From positions 36,950 to 100,949 of the forward strand of contig CAYWUI010000005.1 in assembly GCA_964461435.1 (NCBI GenBank): a stretch of DNA of 64,000 bases, written 5' to 3'. The translations under genes were made by a program, and so were the position numbers. This stretch comes from G020354785 sp964461435. Its GTDB lineage: Bacteria; Bacteroidota; Bacteroidia; Bacteroidales; UBA10428. The notes beneath the pieces were generated by a model. The model was given only the letters and a program-made list of their open reading frames with translations, searched no databases and had not been told where the DNA came from. Position 1 is the first letter of the stretch. Every line of letters starts with the position of its first letter. Positions 16,569 through 25,807 of the stretch are shown one piece after another.

Positions 16569-17690
16569 ATGAGAACAATAGCATTCATACTATATAAGGA
16601 ATTTTTGCAGATCTTCAGGAATAAAACTATGCTGCCCATCATGTTTGTTGTTCCTGTTGTGCAGCTTATTATCCTGGTACATGCTGCAACAATGGAAATG
16701 AAACATATTGAATTGTATGTCGTGGATAATGACCTTTCGGAAACATCAGTGAAACTAATCTCCGCTTTTAGCGGCTCCCCTTTCTTTGTTCTTAAAAATG
16801 CAGGATTTTCCATGGAGGAGGCGAAATCAGCGATGCTTGAAAATGAAACAGACGCAATTCTGCATATTCCCGTTAATTTTGAGAAGATGCTCTATTCCAG
16901 GAATAGAGCCGATATTCAGATTTTAATAGATGCAATAAACGGAATGAAAGCCGGATTAACAAATGCCTATATGTCTGCCGTATTATCAGGATTCAATAAA
17001 GAAATATTGAAAGAAAAGGGCAGTAACAGATTTATAAATGTGCACATAAAAAAAATACAGATCGACTATGCATACTGGTATAACCCGCAACTGAATTTTA
17101 AGTTTTACATGGTCCCCGGTATCCTGGTGATCCTTGTCTCAATGATCGGACTGTTCCTGACTGCATTAAATATAGTGAGGGAAAAGGAAGCAGGTACCAT
17201 AGAGCAAATAAATGTCACTCCCATTTTGAAATACCAGCTGCTGACAGGCAAACTCGTGCCTTTCTGGATCATTGCCCTTATTGAGCTGGGCTTCGGATTG
17301 GCACTGGGAAAAATTCTATTCCACATACCTGTTGAAGGAAGTGTCCTGTTGCTTTTTTCCTTCGCGGGCCTTTTCCTGCTTGTGGTGCTTGGTATCGGAC
17401 TATTAATCTCTACTATGGCCAATACACAGCAGCAGGTTATGTTCATGGTCTTCTTCTTTATGATTACATTTATTCTTATGAGTGGAATCTTCACTCCTGA
17501 AGAAAGCATGCCTTTCTGGGCACAAAAAGTGAATTTACTGAATCCGTTTGCCTACTTTATGCGTGTTATACGCATGATCCTCCTTAAAGGATCGGGATTT
17601 AAAGAAGTATACAAAGAGTTCGCAGCAATATCTGTCTACGGTATAATCATATTAAGCCTTGCAGTATGGCGTTATAGAAAGGTGGCCTGA
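16569..17690 (+). CDS. ABC-2 type permease (YbhR-like)
   Basis: A 373-residue paralogue of the preceding permease with the same plan: N-terminal helix (MLPIMFVVPVVQLIILVHAA), periplasmic domain, and C-terminal membrane half with VREKEAGTIEQINVTPILKYQLLTGK. The ATG at 16569 is preferred over an upstream TTG at 16563. The gene ends the efflux operon; no strong hairpin terminator is visible in the 100 bases that follow, where the next promoter lies. Confidence 0.92.
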   Translation: MRTIAFILYKEFLQIFRNKTMLPIMFVVPVVQLIILVHAATMEMKHIELYVVDNDLSETSVKLISAFSGSPFFVLKNAGFSMEEAKSAMLENETDAILHIPVNFEKMLYSRNRADIQILIDAINGMKAGLTNAYMSAVLSGFNKEILKEKGSNRFINVHIKKIQIDYAYWYNPQLNFKFYMVPGILVILVSMIGLFLTALNIVREKEAGTIEQINVTPILKYQLLTGKLVPFWIIALIELGFGLALGKILFHIPVEGSVLLLFSFAGLFLLVVLGIGLLISTMANTQQQVMFMVFFFMITFILMSGIFTPEESMPFWAQKVNLLNPFAYFMRVIRMILLKGSGFKEVYKEFAAISVYGIIILSLAVWRYRKVA

Positions 17691-17720
17691 AAGTAAATCT
17701 CTTATATTGTTTCCCTATTA

Positions 17721-17751
17721 TTGTTTTTAAGTTTTCTTATTGATATTTTTG
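17721..17751 (+). promoter_or_regulatory. Promoter of the GH2 glycosidase gene
   Basis: TTG at 17721-17723 and TATTTTTG (TAnnTTTG) at 17744-17751 are separated by 20 bases, the spacing of the Bacteroidota -33/-7 promoter. The -7 box ends 43 bases upstream of the ATG at 17795. It separates the glycosidase genes from the efflux operon. Confidence 0.65.
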
Positions 17752-17794
17752 ATGAGATTCATTGGTTTTAATTAATTAACTGAAATTTTATTCT

Positions 17795-20329
17795 ATGAAT
17801 GATATAAAACAGAATTTACTTTTGGCGAAATACAGATTAACAGTATTATTAATTGTAGTTTATTTCCCTGTATTAACAGGAGTTTATGGGCAGGATTTTT
17901 TAAAGAACAGAACCGGTTTTCAACTTGTAAACTGGAAATTTTACAAAGGTGATATTACGCGGGCCGAGAGTCCGGATTTATTTTATAGCCAGGCATGGGC
18001 AGATATTACCGTCCCGCATACCTGGAATGCAGAAGATGTTCTCACCAAAGGATTCGAATGTTACCAGGGAGTAGGGTGGTACCGTAGTGAGTTTAAAATA
18101 ACAGATAATTCAAAGTCAAGGTGTTTTGTCCGTTTTGAAGGAGTTTGCCTCGTAGCTGACGTATTTATAAACGGCACATACCTGGGCAGGCATAAAGGAG
18201 GTTATTCGGCCTTTTGCTTTGAAATAACACCATATTTGAATAGGGGGAAAAATAATATTATTGCTTTAAAGGTGGATAATACAATGCAGCCTGATGTAGC
18301 TCCTTCGGGAACATATTTATATCCTTTATTCGGGGGCATTTACAGGCCTGTAACAATATTTTTTACTGATGAATTATGTGTTTCCCCACTGGATTATGCA
18401 TCAAGCGGAATATATGTCAGCTGCAAAAATGTATCTGAAAAGGAAGCCTCCGTCAGCGTGGAAACATTACTTGATTATCAGTGCACGGAAGTTATTAAGA
18501 CCAGATCCCCGGAATTATTGCCTCCGTCCGGGAAAAAAGGTAAAGGATTATTCGGAGAGTATTATACAAATACTGACTTTGCAGGGAAACCGGCGCATTC
18601 AAGGATAGATGAATATATAGACTTTAATTTCATGAGGGGAAGTCCCTTCAGTGATATGCGCCCTGACAGCTTTTCTATCCGGTGGACGGGTCGTTTTATC
18701 CCTGAAAAGTCAGGTATATACAGGTTTATACTTGAAAGTGATGACGGGTCCCGGCTGTATCTTAACAATAAAAAGGTAATTGATCACTGGGGAGCACATG
18801 CAGCTACTGAAAAATATTATGAGGCAAGGATGGAGGCAGGAGAAGAATTTCAGTTGAAAATAGAATATAATGAATACGGCCTTGATGCTTCCATGAAGTT
18901 TGGCTGGGTACTGCTGGAAGTACCTGGTAAATCAATCGGGACTGCTATAAAAACCAGCATTATTGACAGTAAAGGAAATGTTATTACGCAGGAAAAGGCT
19001 GGCATTAAAGTTACAGATAATCAAATAACCAAAAGCATACAGGAATTCCATATTGATAATCCTCATCTCTGGAATGCGAAGGCTGATCCTTATTTATATA
19101 CTCTGAATGTACAAATTGAGGATTTACAGGGGAACATTCTCGATGAAACGGAGCAGCAATTCGGAATAAGATATTTTGAGGTAGACAGGCAAAAGGGACT
19201 GATACTGAACGGACAGCCATATCCTTTATATGGTGTATGCCGTCACCAGGAGTGGGAGGGACTTGGTTCGGCTTTAACCGATAAACATCATGAAAAGGAT
19301 GTGGAACTGATTCTTGAAATGGGAGCAAACGGCGTGCGGCTGGCACACTACCAGCAGGCAGATAGAATGTATAGCCTTTGTGATGAGAAAGGACTGGTAG
19401 TCTGGGCGGAATTTCCCAATACCCCCGCTTACAGGTTAAACAATCCTTCTTACCTGGAAAATTGCAAAAACCAGTTAACGGAACTTATTAAACAAAACTA
19501 TAATCATCCTTCAATACTATTCTGGGGAATGTATAATGAGATTGATATTCCTGCCGAAGATTTAAAAATCCTTCATAATACTGCCAGGGAACTTGACCCC
19601 TGCCGCCTGACTACCCAGGCTGACTTTACACAGGTGAATGACAGGCATTACATAACAGATGTTGCTGCCTGGAACTGGTATTTTGGCTGGTATTACGGAC
19701 AGTTTGGCGATTATGAAAAATGGTACAATAATCTTCATAGAGAGCATCCTGATCTGATTGCCGGCCTGAGTGAATACGGAGCGGGAGGATGCATCAGCCA
19801 GCAGCAGGAAAATCCGGAACGGCCTGATGCTACAAACGGCAGGTTCTTTCCCGAACAATATCAGTGTATGTACCATGAAAAAGTGTGGTCAGAAATAAAG
19901 GACCGGCAGGATATATGGTGCAAGTTTATATGGAATATGTTTGATTTTAGCTGGACTAATGTCAGACGCGGCGATCGTGACTTTATAAATCACAAAGGAC
20001 TTGTTACACATGACCGTAAAGTAAAAAAAGATGCCTTCTATTTCTATAAGGCAAACTGGTCCGATGAACCGGTACTATACATAACGGGCAGACGAAATAT
20101 TGAACGGAAAGAAGATAATGTATCAGTCGGGGTATATACTAATCTTGAAAAAGCAGAGCTATATATTAACGGAATTTTTATTTCCGGGAAAAAAATGGAA
20201 TCTGATATTCACAAGATAGTATGGGACAATATTAAGCTTGTTCCGGGACGTAATAAAATAAGTGTAATCGGATATAAAGATGAAAATAAATATACCGATG
20301 CCTGTGAATGGACTTATTATCCGCAATAG
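17795..20329 (+). CDS. Glycoside hydrolase family 2 enzyme with inserted PA14 domain
   Basis: An 844-residue exported glycosidase, probably a beta-galactosidase or related beta-glycosidase. A signal sequence spans about residues 12-32. The N-terminal sugar-binding jelly roll (about 40-190) contains ITVPHTWNAEDV and GVGWYRSEF. A PA14 domain (about 250-380, with GEYYTNTDF and LESDDGSRLYLNNK) interrupts the first immunoglobulin-like domain. The TIM barrel follows, with probable acid/base E582 in WGMYNEID and nucleophile E660 in LSEYGAGG, and a short C-terminal beta domain. PA14 domains usually bind carbohydrate, so the insert may position the enzyme on polymeric substrate. Exact specificity cannot be read from sequence. 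Confidence 0.9.
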   Translation: MNDIKQNLLLAKYRLTVLLIVVYFPVLTGVYGQDFLKNRTGFQLVNWKFYKGDITRAESPDLFYSQAWADITVPHTWNAEDVLTKGFECYQGVGWYRSEFKITDNSKSRCFVRFEGVCLVADVFINGTYLGRHKGGYSAFCFEITPYLNRGKNNIIALKVDNTMQPDVAPSGTYLYPLFGGIYRPVTIFFTDELCVSPLDYASSGIYVSCKNVSEKEASVSVETLLDYQCTEVIKTRSPELLPPSGKKGKGLFGEYYTNTDFAGKPAHSRIDEYIDFNFMRGSPFSDMRPDSFSIRWTGRFIPEKSGIYRFILESDDGSRLYLNNKKVIDHWGAHAATEKYYEARMEAGEEFQLKIEYNEYGLDASMKFGWVLLEVPGKSIGTAIKTSIIDSKGNVITQEKAGIKVTDNQITKSIQEFHIDNPHLWNAKADPYLYTLNVQIEDLQGNILDETEQQFGIRYFEVDRQKGLILNGQPYPLYGVCRHQEWEGLGSALTDKHHEKDVELILEMGANGVRLAHYQQADRMYSLCDEKGLVVWAEFPNTPAYRLNNPSYLENCKNQLTELIKQNYNHPSILFWGMYNEIDIPAEDLKILHNTARELDPCRLTTQADFTQVNDRHYITDVAAWNWYFGWYYGQFGDYEKWYNNLHREHPDLIAGLSEYGAGGCISQQQENPERPDATNGRFFPEQYQCMYHEKVWSEIKDRQDIWCKFIWNMFDFSWTNVRRGDRDFINHKGLVTHDRKVKKDAFYFYKANWSDEPVLYITGRRNIERKEDNVSVGVYTNLEKAELYINGIFISGKKMESDIHKIVWDNIKLVPGRNKISVIGYKDENKYTDACEWTYYPQ

Positions 20330-20416
20330 AATATAAAATCATCTCAAAAACAGCGGGCTCGATCAATACTATTATTAAAGGAATAAATTCAGATTCTTAT
20401 ATTACAGTATAATTCT

Positions 20417-20938
20417 ATGAAGTTCAAGCTGGTAAATACGCCTGAAAAAGCTCCAAAAAGATTTTCAGATAATTCATTTAATGACAGAAGCTGGGATCTG
20501 ATAAATGTCCCGTCTGACTGGCAATGTGAAGGATATGACTATCCCATTTATGTAAATTATAATTACCCTTTCGGGAATTCAAGTCCGCCCCCCCTCATTC
20601 CCGATGAATATAATCCAACAGGTTTATACCGGACAACCTTTACTATACCCGAAGAATGGGGAGGCAGGCAGGTTTTTATTCATTTCGGGGCAGTAAAATC
20701 TGCCTTTTACCTGTGGATAAACGGTGAGATGGCAGGGTATAGCGAGGATAGCAAAACACCTGCCGAATTTAATATTACACGGTACATTAAAAAGGGAGAT
20801 AACCTTCCGGCATTAAAAGTAATACGCTGGAGCGACGGCAGTGATAACGCCTGGGGCGCAAAACCCCATGATGAATATATGATATTCCCCGGCATTTATA
20901 ATTTTAGCTTTGTTTTACAGCCTGTACCTGAAAATTAA
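20417..20938 (+). pseudogene. Remnant of a LacZ-type beta-galactosidase (N-terminal sugar-binding domain only)
   Basis: The 173 codons match only the N-terminal jelly roll of LacZ-type GH2 enzymes: SWDLINVPSDWQCEGYDYPIY, YNPTGLYRTTF, FGAVKSAFYLWINGE and YSEDSKTPAEFNIT. LacZ proteins have about 1000 residues, so catalytic and other domains are missing. The conserved zone after RWSDGS no longer has the usual acidic/Trp sequence before the SGIxRxVYL motif, here changed to FPGIYNFSF. Upstream sequence holds stop codons, so the signal peptide is lost as well, and the ATG sits where homologues have a Trp codon in a WKF-type start. It may still be translated as a lectin-like fragment, but decay is more likely. 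Confidence 0.75.
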
Positions 20939-21022
20939 AAACCGGACAGGCAGGTAATAAATTTAAATACCGGCGGCTTATTCCGTAACAAAAAACTAAT
21001 TATAATTAAATATAAATATATA

Positions 21023-22990
21023 ATGAAAACATCGGATAAATTCAGATTTGCTGTTATGGCATTATTATTAATTGTCCTGGGTTTCTTTCAGCAATCCTGT
21101 AAACCGGTAAACCAGGATACAACAGTCAGCAGTCCGGATAAAAAAATAACGGTGCGCCTTACATTTTCCTCTGACATGGAGGCCTACTACAGTATTTTAT
21201 ATGGCGATTCTCTTGTATTGCATAATTCAAGGCTGGGTATAATCATGGAGGATGAGGATTTTTCAGAAAAGCTTGTTTTGGAATCGGTATCACCTGTGCA
21301 GGTGATAAAAGACGAGTACAGGTTATTAAGCAGCAAGAAAAGTAATTGTACGTATACAGGAAACAGAAGAGTATTCCATTTGAAAAACGGCAGTGGCAAA
21401 AAGATGGATATTATTTTCCAGCTGTCGGATGACGGGGTAGCTTTCAGGTATTATTTCCCGGGAAAATCAAAAGATATAAAAAAGATAACCAGGGAACTTA
21501 GTTCATTTAATTTTCCGGAAGGCACAAAGGCATTTATTCAGCCAATAGCCGCTGCCAAGTCCGGTTGGAGCCAGGTGAATCCGTCATATGAAGAGTATTA
21601 TATACAGGATGCTGAATTGTCCGCTCTCCCGGTAAACGGACCCGGCTGGGTTTTCCCGGCATTATTTAATTGCGGCGATTTCTGGATGTTATTAACTGAG
21701 ACGGCTCCTGACAGGAATTACTGTGGCTGCAGGCTGATGCAGGATTCTGCAAGCTACATGTTTTTTATAGGCTTTCCGCAGGAGTCTGAGGTTATACAGG
21801 GTGGCCCCCTGAATCCCGAATCCGCTCTGCCGTGGTACACACCCTGGAGGATCATAGCAATTGGCAAAGGATTAAAGACAATTGTAGAGTCCACTTTGGG
21901 CACGGATCTGGCTGATCCCTCCAGGCTGGAAGATGTGTCATACGTAAAACCGGGCAGGGCTTCGTGGAGCTGGGTTTTGCTTAAGGATGATTCCACAGTT
22001 TACGGTGTGCAGAAAAGGTTTATCGATTATGCAGCAGACATGGGCTGGGAATATTGCCTCATTGATGCCTTGTGGGATAAGCAAATAGGTTATGACAGTA
22101 TCGGCAGGCTGGTTAGCTATGGCAGGGAAAAGGGAGTGGGAATAATACTGTGGTACAACTCGGCAGGGGACTGGAACACTGCATTTCAAACACCCAGGAA
22201 TAAAATGCTGACTGCTGATAGCAGGAACAAGGAATTTGCCTGGTTGAAGGAAATAGGAGTGAAGGGGGTGAAAGTTGACTTCTTTGGCGGGGACGGACAG
22301 TCAGTTATGTCATACTACCAGGATATTTTTGAGGATGCTGCAAAATATGGAATAATAGTCAACTGCCATGGTGCTACATTGCCCAGGGGGTGGCACCGCA
22401 CCTGGCCCAACCTTGTTGCTGCAGAGGCAGTGCGCGGATTTGAGTATGTAACTTTCGAGCAGGCTAATGCCGACCATGAAGCCAACCATTCATGCATGCA
22501 GCCGTTTACGAGGAATGTTTTTGATCCCATGGACTTCACTCCGGTTTGCTTTTCCGAAGTACCCCGCATAAAACGCCTGACAACCAACGGGTTTGAGCTG
22601 GCCCTTTCCGTGCTGTTCTGGTCCGGGGTGCAGCATTATGCCGAAACTCCGCGAGGTATGGCGACTGTGCCCGGTTATGTCCGCGATTTTCTCAGGGAGG
22701 TTCCTTCATGCTGGGATGATACAAGGTTTATTGAGGGTTTTCCCGGTAAGTACGTGATTATTGCCCGCAGGAAAGGCGATACATGGTACATGGCAGGAAT
22801 AAACGGTGAAGCAGGAGAGAAAACAATAAATGTCGTGCTTCCTTTTGTTGATAATGCCGGTTCTTACATGATAATAACAGATGGAGATAATAACCGTTCT
22901 TTCAGCATGAAGAAATTTAAATACGAAGCAGGGAAAAATATCCCCCTGAAGATAAAAGGTAACGGAGGTTTTGTCGTAAAGTTTTATTAG
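21023..22990 (+). CDS. Glycoside hydrolase family 97, probable retaining alpha-galactosidase
   Basis: A 655-residue exported GH97 enzyme. The N-terminus has a hydrophobic segment ending in QQSC, a lipobox, so it is probably lipid-anchored. An N-terminal beta-sandwich (about 30-290, starting SSPDKKITVRL) precedes a TIM barrel (SWSWVLLKDDSTVYGVQKRFIDYAADMGW onward) and a C-terminal beta domain. GVKVDFFGGDGQ places an Asp (D419) where retaining GH97 members have their nucleophile; inverting SusB-type members lack it. E468 in AAEAVRG is a candidate acid/base. By family this suggests alpha-galactosidase activity. It lies next to GH2 genes, but no SusC/SusD pair is present. Confidence 0.9.
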   Translation: MKTSDKFRFAVMALLLIVLGFFQQSCKPVNQDTTVSSPDKKITVRLTFSSDMEAYYSILYGDSLVLHNSRLGIIMEDEDFSEKLVLESVSPVQVIKDEYRLLSSKKSNCTYTGNRRVFHLKNGSGKKMDIIFQLSDDGVAFRYYFPGKSKDIKKITRELSSFNFPEGTKAFIQPIAAAKSGWSQVNPSYEEYYIQDAELSALPVNGPGWVFPALFNCGDFWMLLTETAPDRNYCGCRLMQDSASYMFFIGFPQESEVIQGGPLNPESALPWYTPWRIIAIGKGLKTIVESTLGTDLADPSRLEDVSYVKPGRASWSWVLLKDDSTVYGVQKRFIDYAADMGWEYCLIDALWDKQIGYDSIGRLVSYGREKGVGIILWYNSAGDWNTAFQTPRNKMLTADSRNKEFAWLKEIGVKGVKVDFFGGDGQSVMSYYQDIFEDAAKYGIIVNCHGATLPRGWHRTWPNLVAAEAVRGFEYVTFEQANADHEANHSCMQPFTRNVFDPMDFTPVCFSEVPRIKRLTTNGFELALSVLFWSGVQHYAETPRGMATVPGYVRDFLREVPSCWDDTRFIEGFPGKYVIIARRKGDTWYMAGINGEAGEKTINVVLPFVDNAGSYMIITDGDNNRSFSMKKFKYEAGKNIPLKIKGNGGFVVKFY

Positions 22991-23088
22991 CATCGTTATG
23001 TAACATCCCTGCCCGGTAAATGCGGACAGCATATATATTATTCATTTTTTATGGATGATATAAACAAAGACAGAACATAAGCCATGCG

Positions 23089-24075
23089 TCACCACAAATG
23101 GTGAACCAGCTTTTTTATCCTTTTTTCATAGATTGCCTGCACCGCATCTAATTGCTGCCTTGTCAGGTCAGGCATTTCTGTTGAAAGATTATTTGATTCT
23201 ACCTGTTCCTTTTTTGATGCACCGGGAATAATGCAGCTTACTTCATCGAACATTAATATCCATTTTAATGCAACAGGCGCCAGGTTGGCGTGCCCCGGAA
23301 AGACCTTTTTCAGCTCCCCGACAGCTTCCAGCCCCGTTTCATAATCTATGCCCGAGAATGTCTCTCCCTTGTCAAACCACTCCCCGTTCCTGTTGGAATA
23401 CCTATGGTCACCGCTTGAGAATGATGAATTTTTATTGAACTTACCTGTCAGCAATCCGCTTGCCAGTGGCACCCTTACTATTATCCCGACGTTCCTGCAT
23501 CTTGCTTCCGTAAAGAACAGTTCCGATGGCCTTTGCCTGAACATGTTAAATATAATCTGAATAGTAGTTACGTTGTCGTATTCAATAGCCTTCAAGGCTT
23601 CCTCGACCTTCTCAACACTTACGCCCAGGTGCAAAATCTTGCCTTCATCTTTAAGGCGCTCAAATAATTCAAAAATTTCGGGCCTGTAATATGCTTCAGG
23701 AGGGGGGCAATGCAGTTGGATCAGATCAATTGTTTCCACACCCATATTTTTCAGGCTGTCTTCGACGTACTGCCTTAATACGGGGGGCTGGTAATATCTA
23801 TTTTCATGGGGGTTGAGGCGCCTGCCGCATTTTGTGGCTACATATATCCTTTCGGACCTTGAATGTACCAGTTTCCCCACTGCCTTTTCACTCTCACCGT
23901 CACCGTAAACGTCAGCAGTATCAATGAAGTTTATGCCTGAATCAACAGCAAGGTTCAGTATGCTGTCAGCGTTATCATGACTGAACTCATCACCCCATTT
24001 ACCACCAACCTGCCATGTTCCGAGGCTTATTTCTGAGATTTTAAATCCTGTTTTTCCAAGTATCCTGTAATTCAT
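23089..24075 (-). CDS. Aldo/keto reductase
   Basis: A 328-residue NAD(P)H-dependent aldo/keto reductase with a TIM barrel. The catalytic tetrad is complete: D52 and Y57 in IDTADVYG, K82 in VATKCGR and H122 in LIQLHCPP. The C-terminal CIIPGASKKEQVESN is the cofactor phosphate-binding segment. It resembles the YajO/Tas-like AKR groups in bacteria, whose physiological substrates are often unknown. Its 3' end converges on the GH97 gene about 100 bases away, so co-regulation with the glycosidases is possible but unproven. Confidence 0.93.
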   Translation of the reverse strand: MNYRILGKTGFKISEISLGTWQVGGKWGDEFSHDNADSILNLAVDSGINFIDTADVYGDGESEKAVGKLVHSRSERIYVATKCGRRLNPHENRYYQPPVLRQYVEDSLKNMGVETIDLIQLHCPPPEAYYRPEIFELFERLKDEGKILHLGVSVEKVEEALKAIEYDNVTTIQIIFNMFRQRPSELFFTEARCRNVGIIVRVPLASGLLTGKFNKNSSFSSGDHRYSNRNGEWFDKGETFSGIDYETGLEAVGELKKVFPGHANLAPVALKWILMFDEVSCIIPGASKKEQVESNNLSTEMPDLTRQQLDAVQAIYEKRIKKLVHHLW

Positions 24076-24135
24076 TTTATTAAAAATTATTTGTGTGTAT
24101 TAATGTTTAATCAGTTTATAATATATTGTTTTCCA

Positions 24136-25056
24136 TTACTTTGATGTTAAAGGCAGATTATAAACAAGGCGCAGGTTTGCAATCGGACCGTCATTAAAGC
24201 TCATATTCTTCTGCTGCCTGTTATCACCGAAACTTATTATGCTTAGGCGGAAATCAACTTTCTGGTCACTCTCATACTGGGCGTATTTCCTTCCGAGTGC
24301 ATAGCCCATCTGTACTTCAACATGTAAATTCCCGGCCACCCGGTACCTGCATGAAAGAGTTAAATCTATACTTGTCCTTTCCATGTAGTATTCTTCAGTT
24401 TCCGGTTTGCCGAGCCTGTAGGTGGTGATGAGGCCGAAGTGGCCGATGCCCAGTGTAAGACGATCAGTAGCCCTGTAAGTAACTTTACTGGAGATGGGTA
24501 ACAGACCCGTGATGTTCCACCGGGAATCCACTTCCCAGTTCAAGAAGACCAGTGGTACCACCAGGGAACCCGAAAATTCATGGTTGTACATAGCCCCGAA
24601 GCGCATAGTCAGCTGCTCATTAAACTGCTTTTCATACAGAACAGTACCTCCCGGCTGAAAACAAGTCTCATCAACATTAAAGAAGTCAGTCATAAAACGC
24701 GGGGTTAATATAATCCATAGAGCATTGTCATTATCTAACTTCCTGATCAGTCCTGTCTGAAAGATAAATCCATGTAACCTTACGGGATTTACCATACCTA
24801 CCAGCATCCGGAGATCACTGGTAACATATGAGTAGATATAACTCAGATCGTTGACCCAGATATAGGATTCAGACAGTTTCAGGGGTAATTTAAGGTTTAT
24901 CAGACCCCCGTATTCTGTTGCCTTGCCCGGCATGTTCTTTTCGTAAGAGGAGGGAAATCCATAGTGTGCTGAAACAGTAAACAGATCAATACTTTTCTGT
25001 GCTGCTGCAGAAAAACACAATCCCGTTACAGTCATTAAAAGAATAAGTCGTCTCAT
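24136..25056 (-). CDS. Outer-membrane beta-barrel protein (DUF6268-like)
   Basis: A 306-residue exported protein with a signal peptide ending SAAAQ. The mature sequence alternates hydrophobic and polar residues, with many aromatic strand ends (SYIWVNDLSYIYSYV, ALWIILTPRFMTDF, GAMYNHEFSGSL), the hallmark of a beta-barrel with about 12-14 strands. It resembles proteins annotated DUF6268 in Bacteroidota, which I recall only by pattern. Function unknown; it may be a porin-like or sensor barrel. Confidence 0.75.
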   Translation of the reverse strand: MRRLILLMTVTGLCFSAAAQKSIDLFTVSAHYGFPSSYEKNMPGKATEYGGLINLKLPLKLSESYIWVNDLSYIYSYVTSDLRMLVGMVNPVRLHGFIFQTGLIRKLDNDNALWIILTPRFMTDFFNVDETCFQPGGTVLYEKQFNEQLTMRFGAMYNHEFSGSLVVPLVFLNWEVDSRWNITGLLPISSKVTYRATDRLTLGIGHFGLITTYRLGKPETEEYYMERTSIDLTLSCRYRVAGNLHVEVQMGYALGRKYAQYESDQKVDFRLSIISFGDNRQQKNMSFNDGPIANLRLVYNLPLTSK

Positions 25057-25123
25057 ATTAATAGCATATATAAGTAGAAAAGAATAAAATTATAAGTATT
25101 GTTGTTAAGACGTTTCTTTTCAT

Positions 25124-25666
25124 TTAATATGTTATTTTATCGTCTTCAAGTATAGTATAATGGTAATTATCTTTCCACTCCCCTCTGATGGGAAGTATCT
25201 TTCTTCTTATACCTTCCCTGGCCATGCCGGCTTTTTCCAGCACCCTGATCGATTTCATGTTGCCGGTAGCAACACCTGCTTCTATCCTGTGAAGCCTTAA
25301 ATCTTTAAACCCGAACTTTATTAATGTCCTGGCAGTTTCCGTAGCATATCCCTTTCCCCAGTGGGGAGGTAATAATTTGAAATAAATCTCTCCCATTTTA
25401 AATCTGCTGGCTGACAGGTTCAAGCCTGCCAGTCCGATAAATATATTGTTAGTTTTAATATTAATAGTCCAGCAATATTTTTTTCTTATATCTTCATTTT
25501 GATCTTCAATCGCCGGCCGGATCACTTCTTTTGTTTCTTCAATATTTTGAGGTATCCCAAGGGTATTGAACTCATCCACCTGGGGGATAGAGTGCAGTTT
25601 ATGGATATCTTCCAAATCATCCCAGGTTATTTCTTTTAAAATAAGTCTTTCGGATTCCAGGTTCAT
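25124..25666 (-). CDS. GNAT-family N-acetyltransferase (RimJ/RimL-like)
   Basis: A 180-residue acetyltransferase of the RimJ/RimL type, using acetyl-CoA to modify amino groups of proteins or small molecules. It opens with SERLILKEITWDDLEDIHKLHS. The acetyl-CoA-binding core appears as GEIYFKLLPPHWGKGYATETARTLIKFGF and the C-terminal half as HRIEAGVATGNMKSIRVLEKAGMAREG, the usual NxxSxxxxEKxGF-type segment. The substrate cannot be predicted. It is divergent from the phosphoesterase gene. Confidence 0.92.
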   Translation of the reverse strand: MNLESERLILKEITWDDLEDIHKLHSIPQVDEFNTLGIPQNIEETKEVIRPAIEDQNEDIRKKYCWTINIKTNNIFIGLAGLNLSASRFKMGEIYFKLLPPHWGKGYATETARTLIKFGFKDLRLHRIEAGVATGNMKSIRVLEKAGMAREGIRRKILPIRGEWKDNYHYTILEDDKITY

Positions 25667-25762
25667 GTCCGGTCACTTCACTGATTATTTACCACCAAGA
25701 TACATAGTTTTATTAATTTATCAAACAGCTTCCGGAGTTATCTGGAAATCAATCTTTTTACA

Positions 25763-25770
25763 TAACTTTG
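25763..25770 (+). promoter_or_regulatory. Promoter -7 element of the phosphoesterase gene
   Basis: TAACTTTG fits TAnnTTTG and ends 37 bases upstream of the ATG at 25808. No clear -33 TTG is seen at the expected distance. Confidence 0.5.
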
Positions 25771-25807
25771 CTGAAAGCTTTAAAAGAAATCCTAACCAGC
25801 CAGCTTT

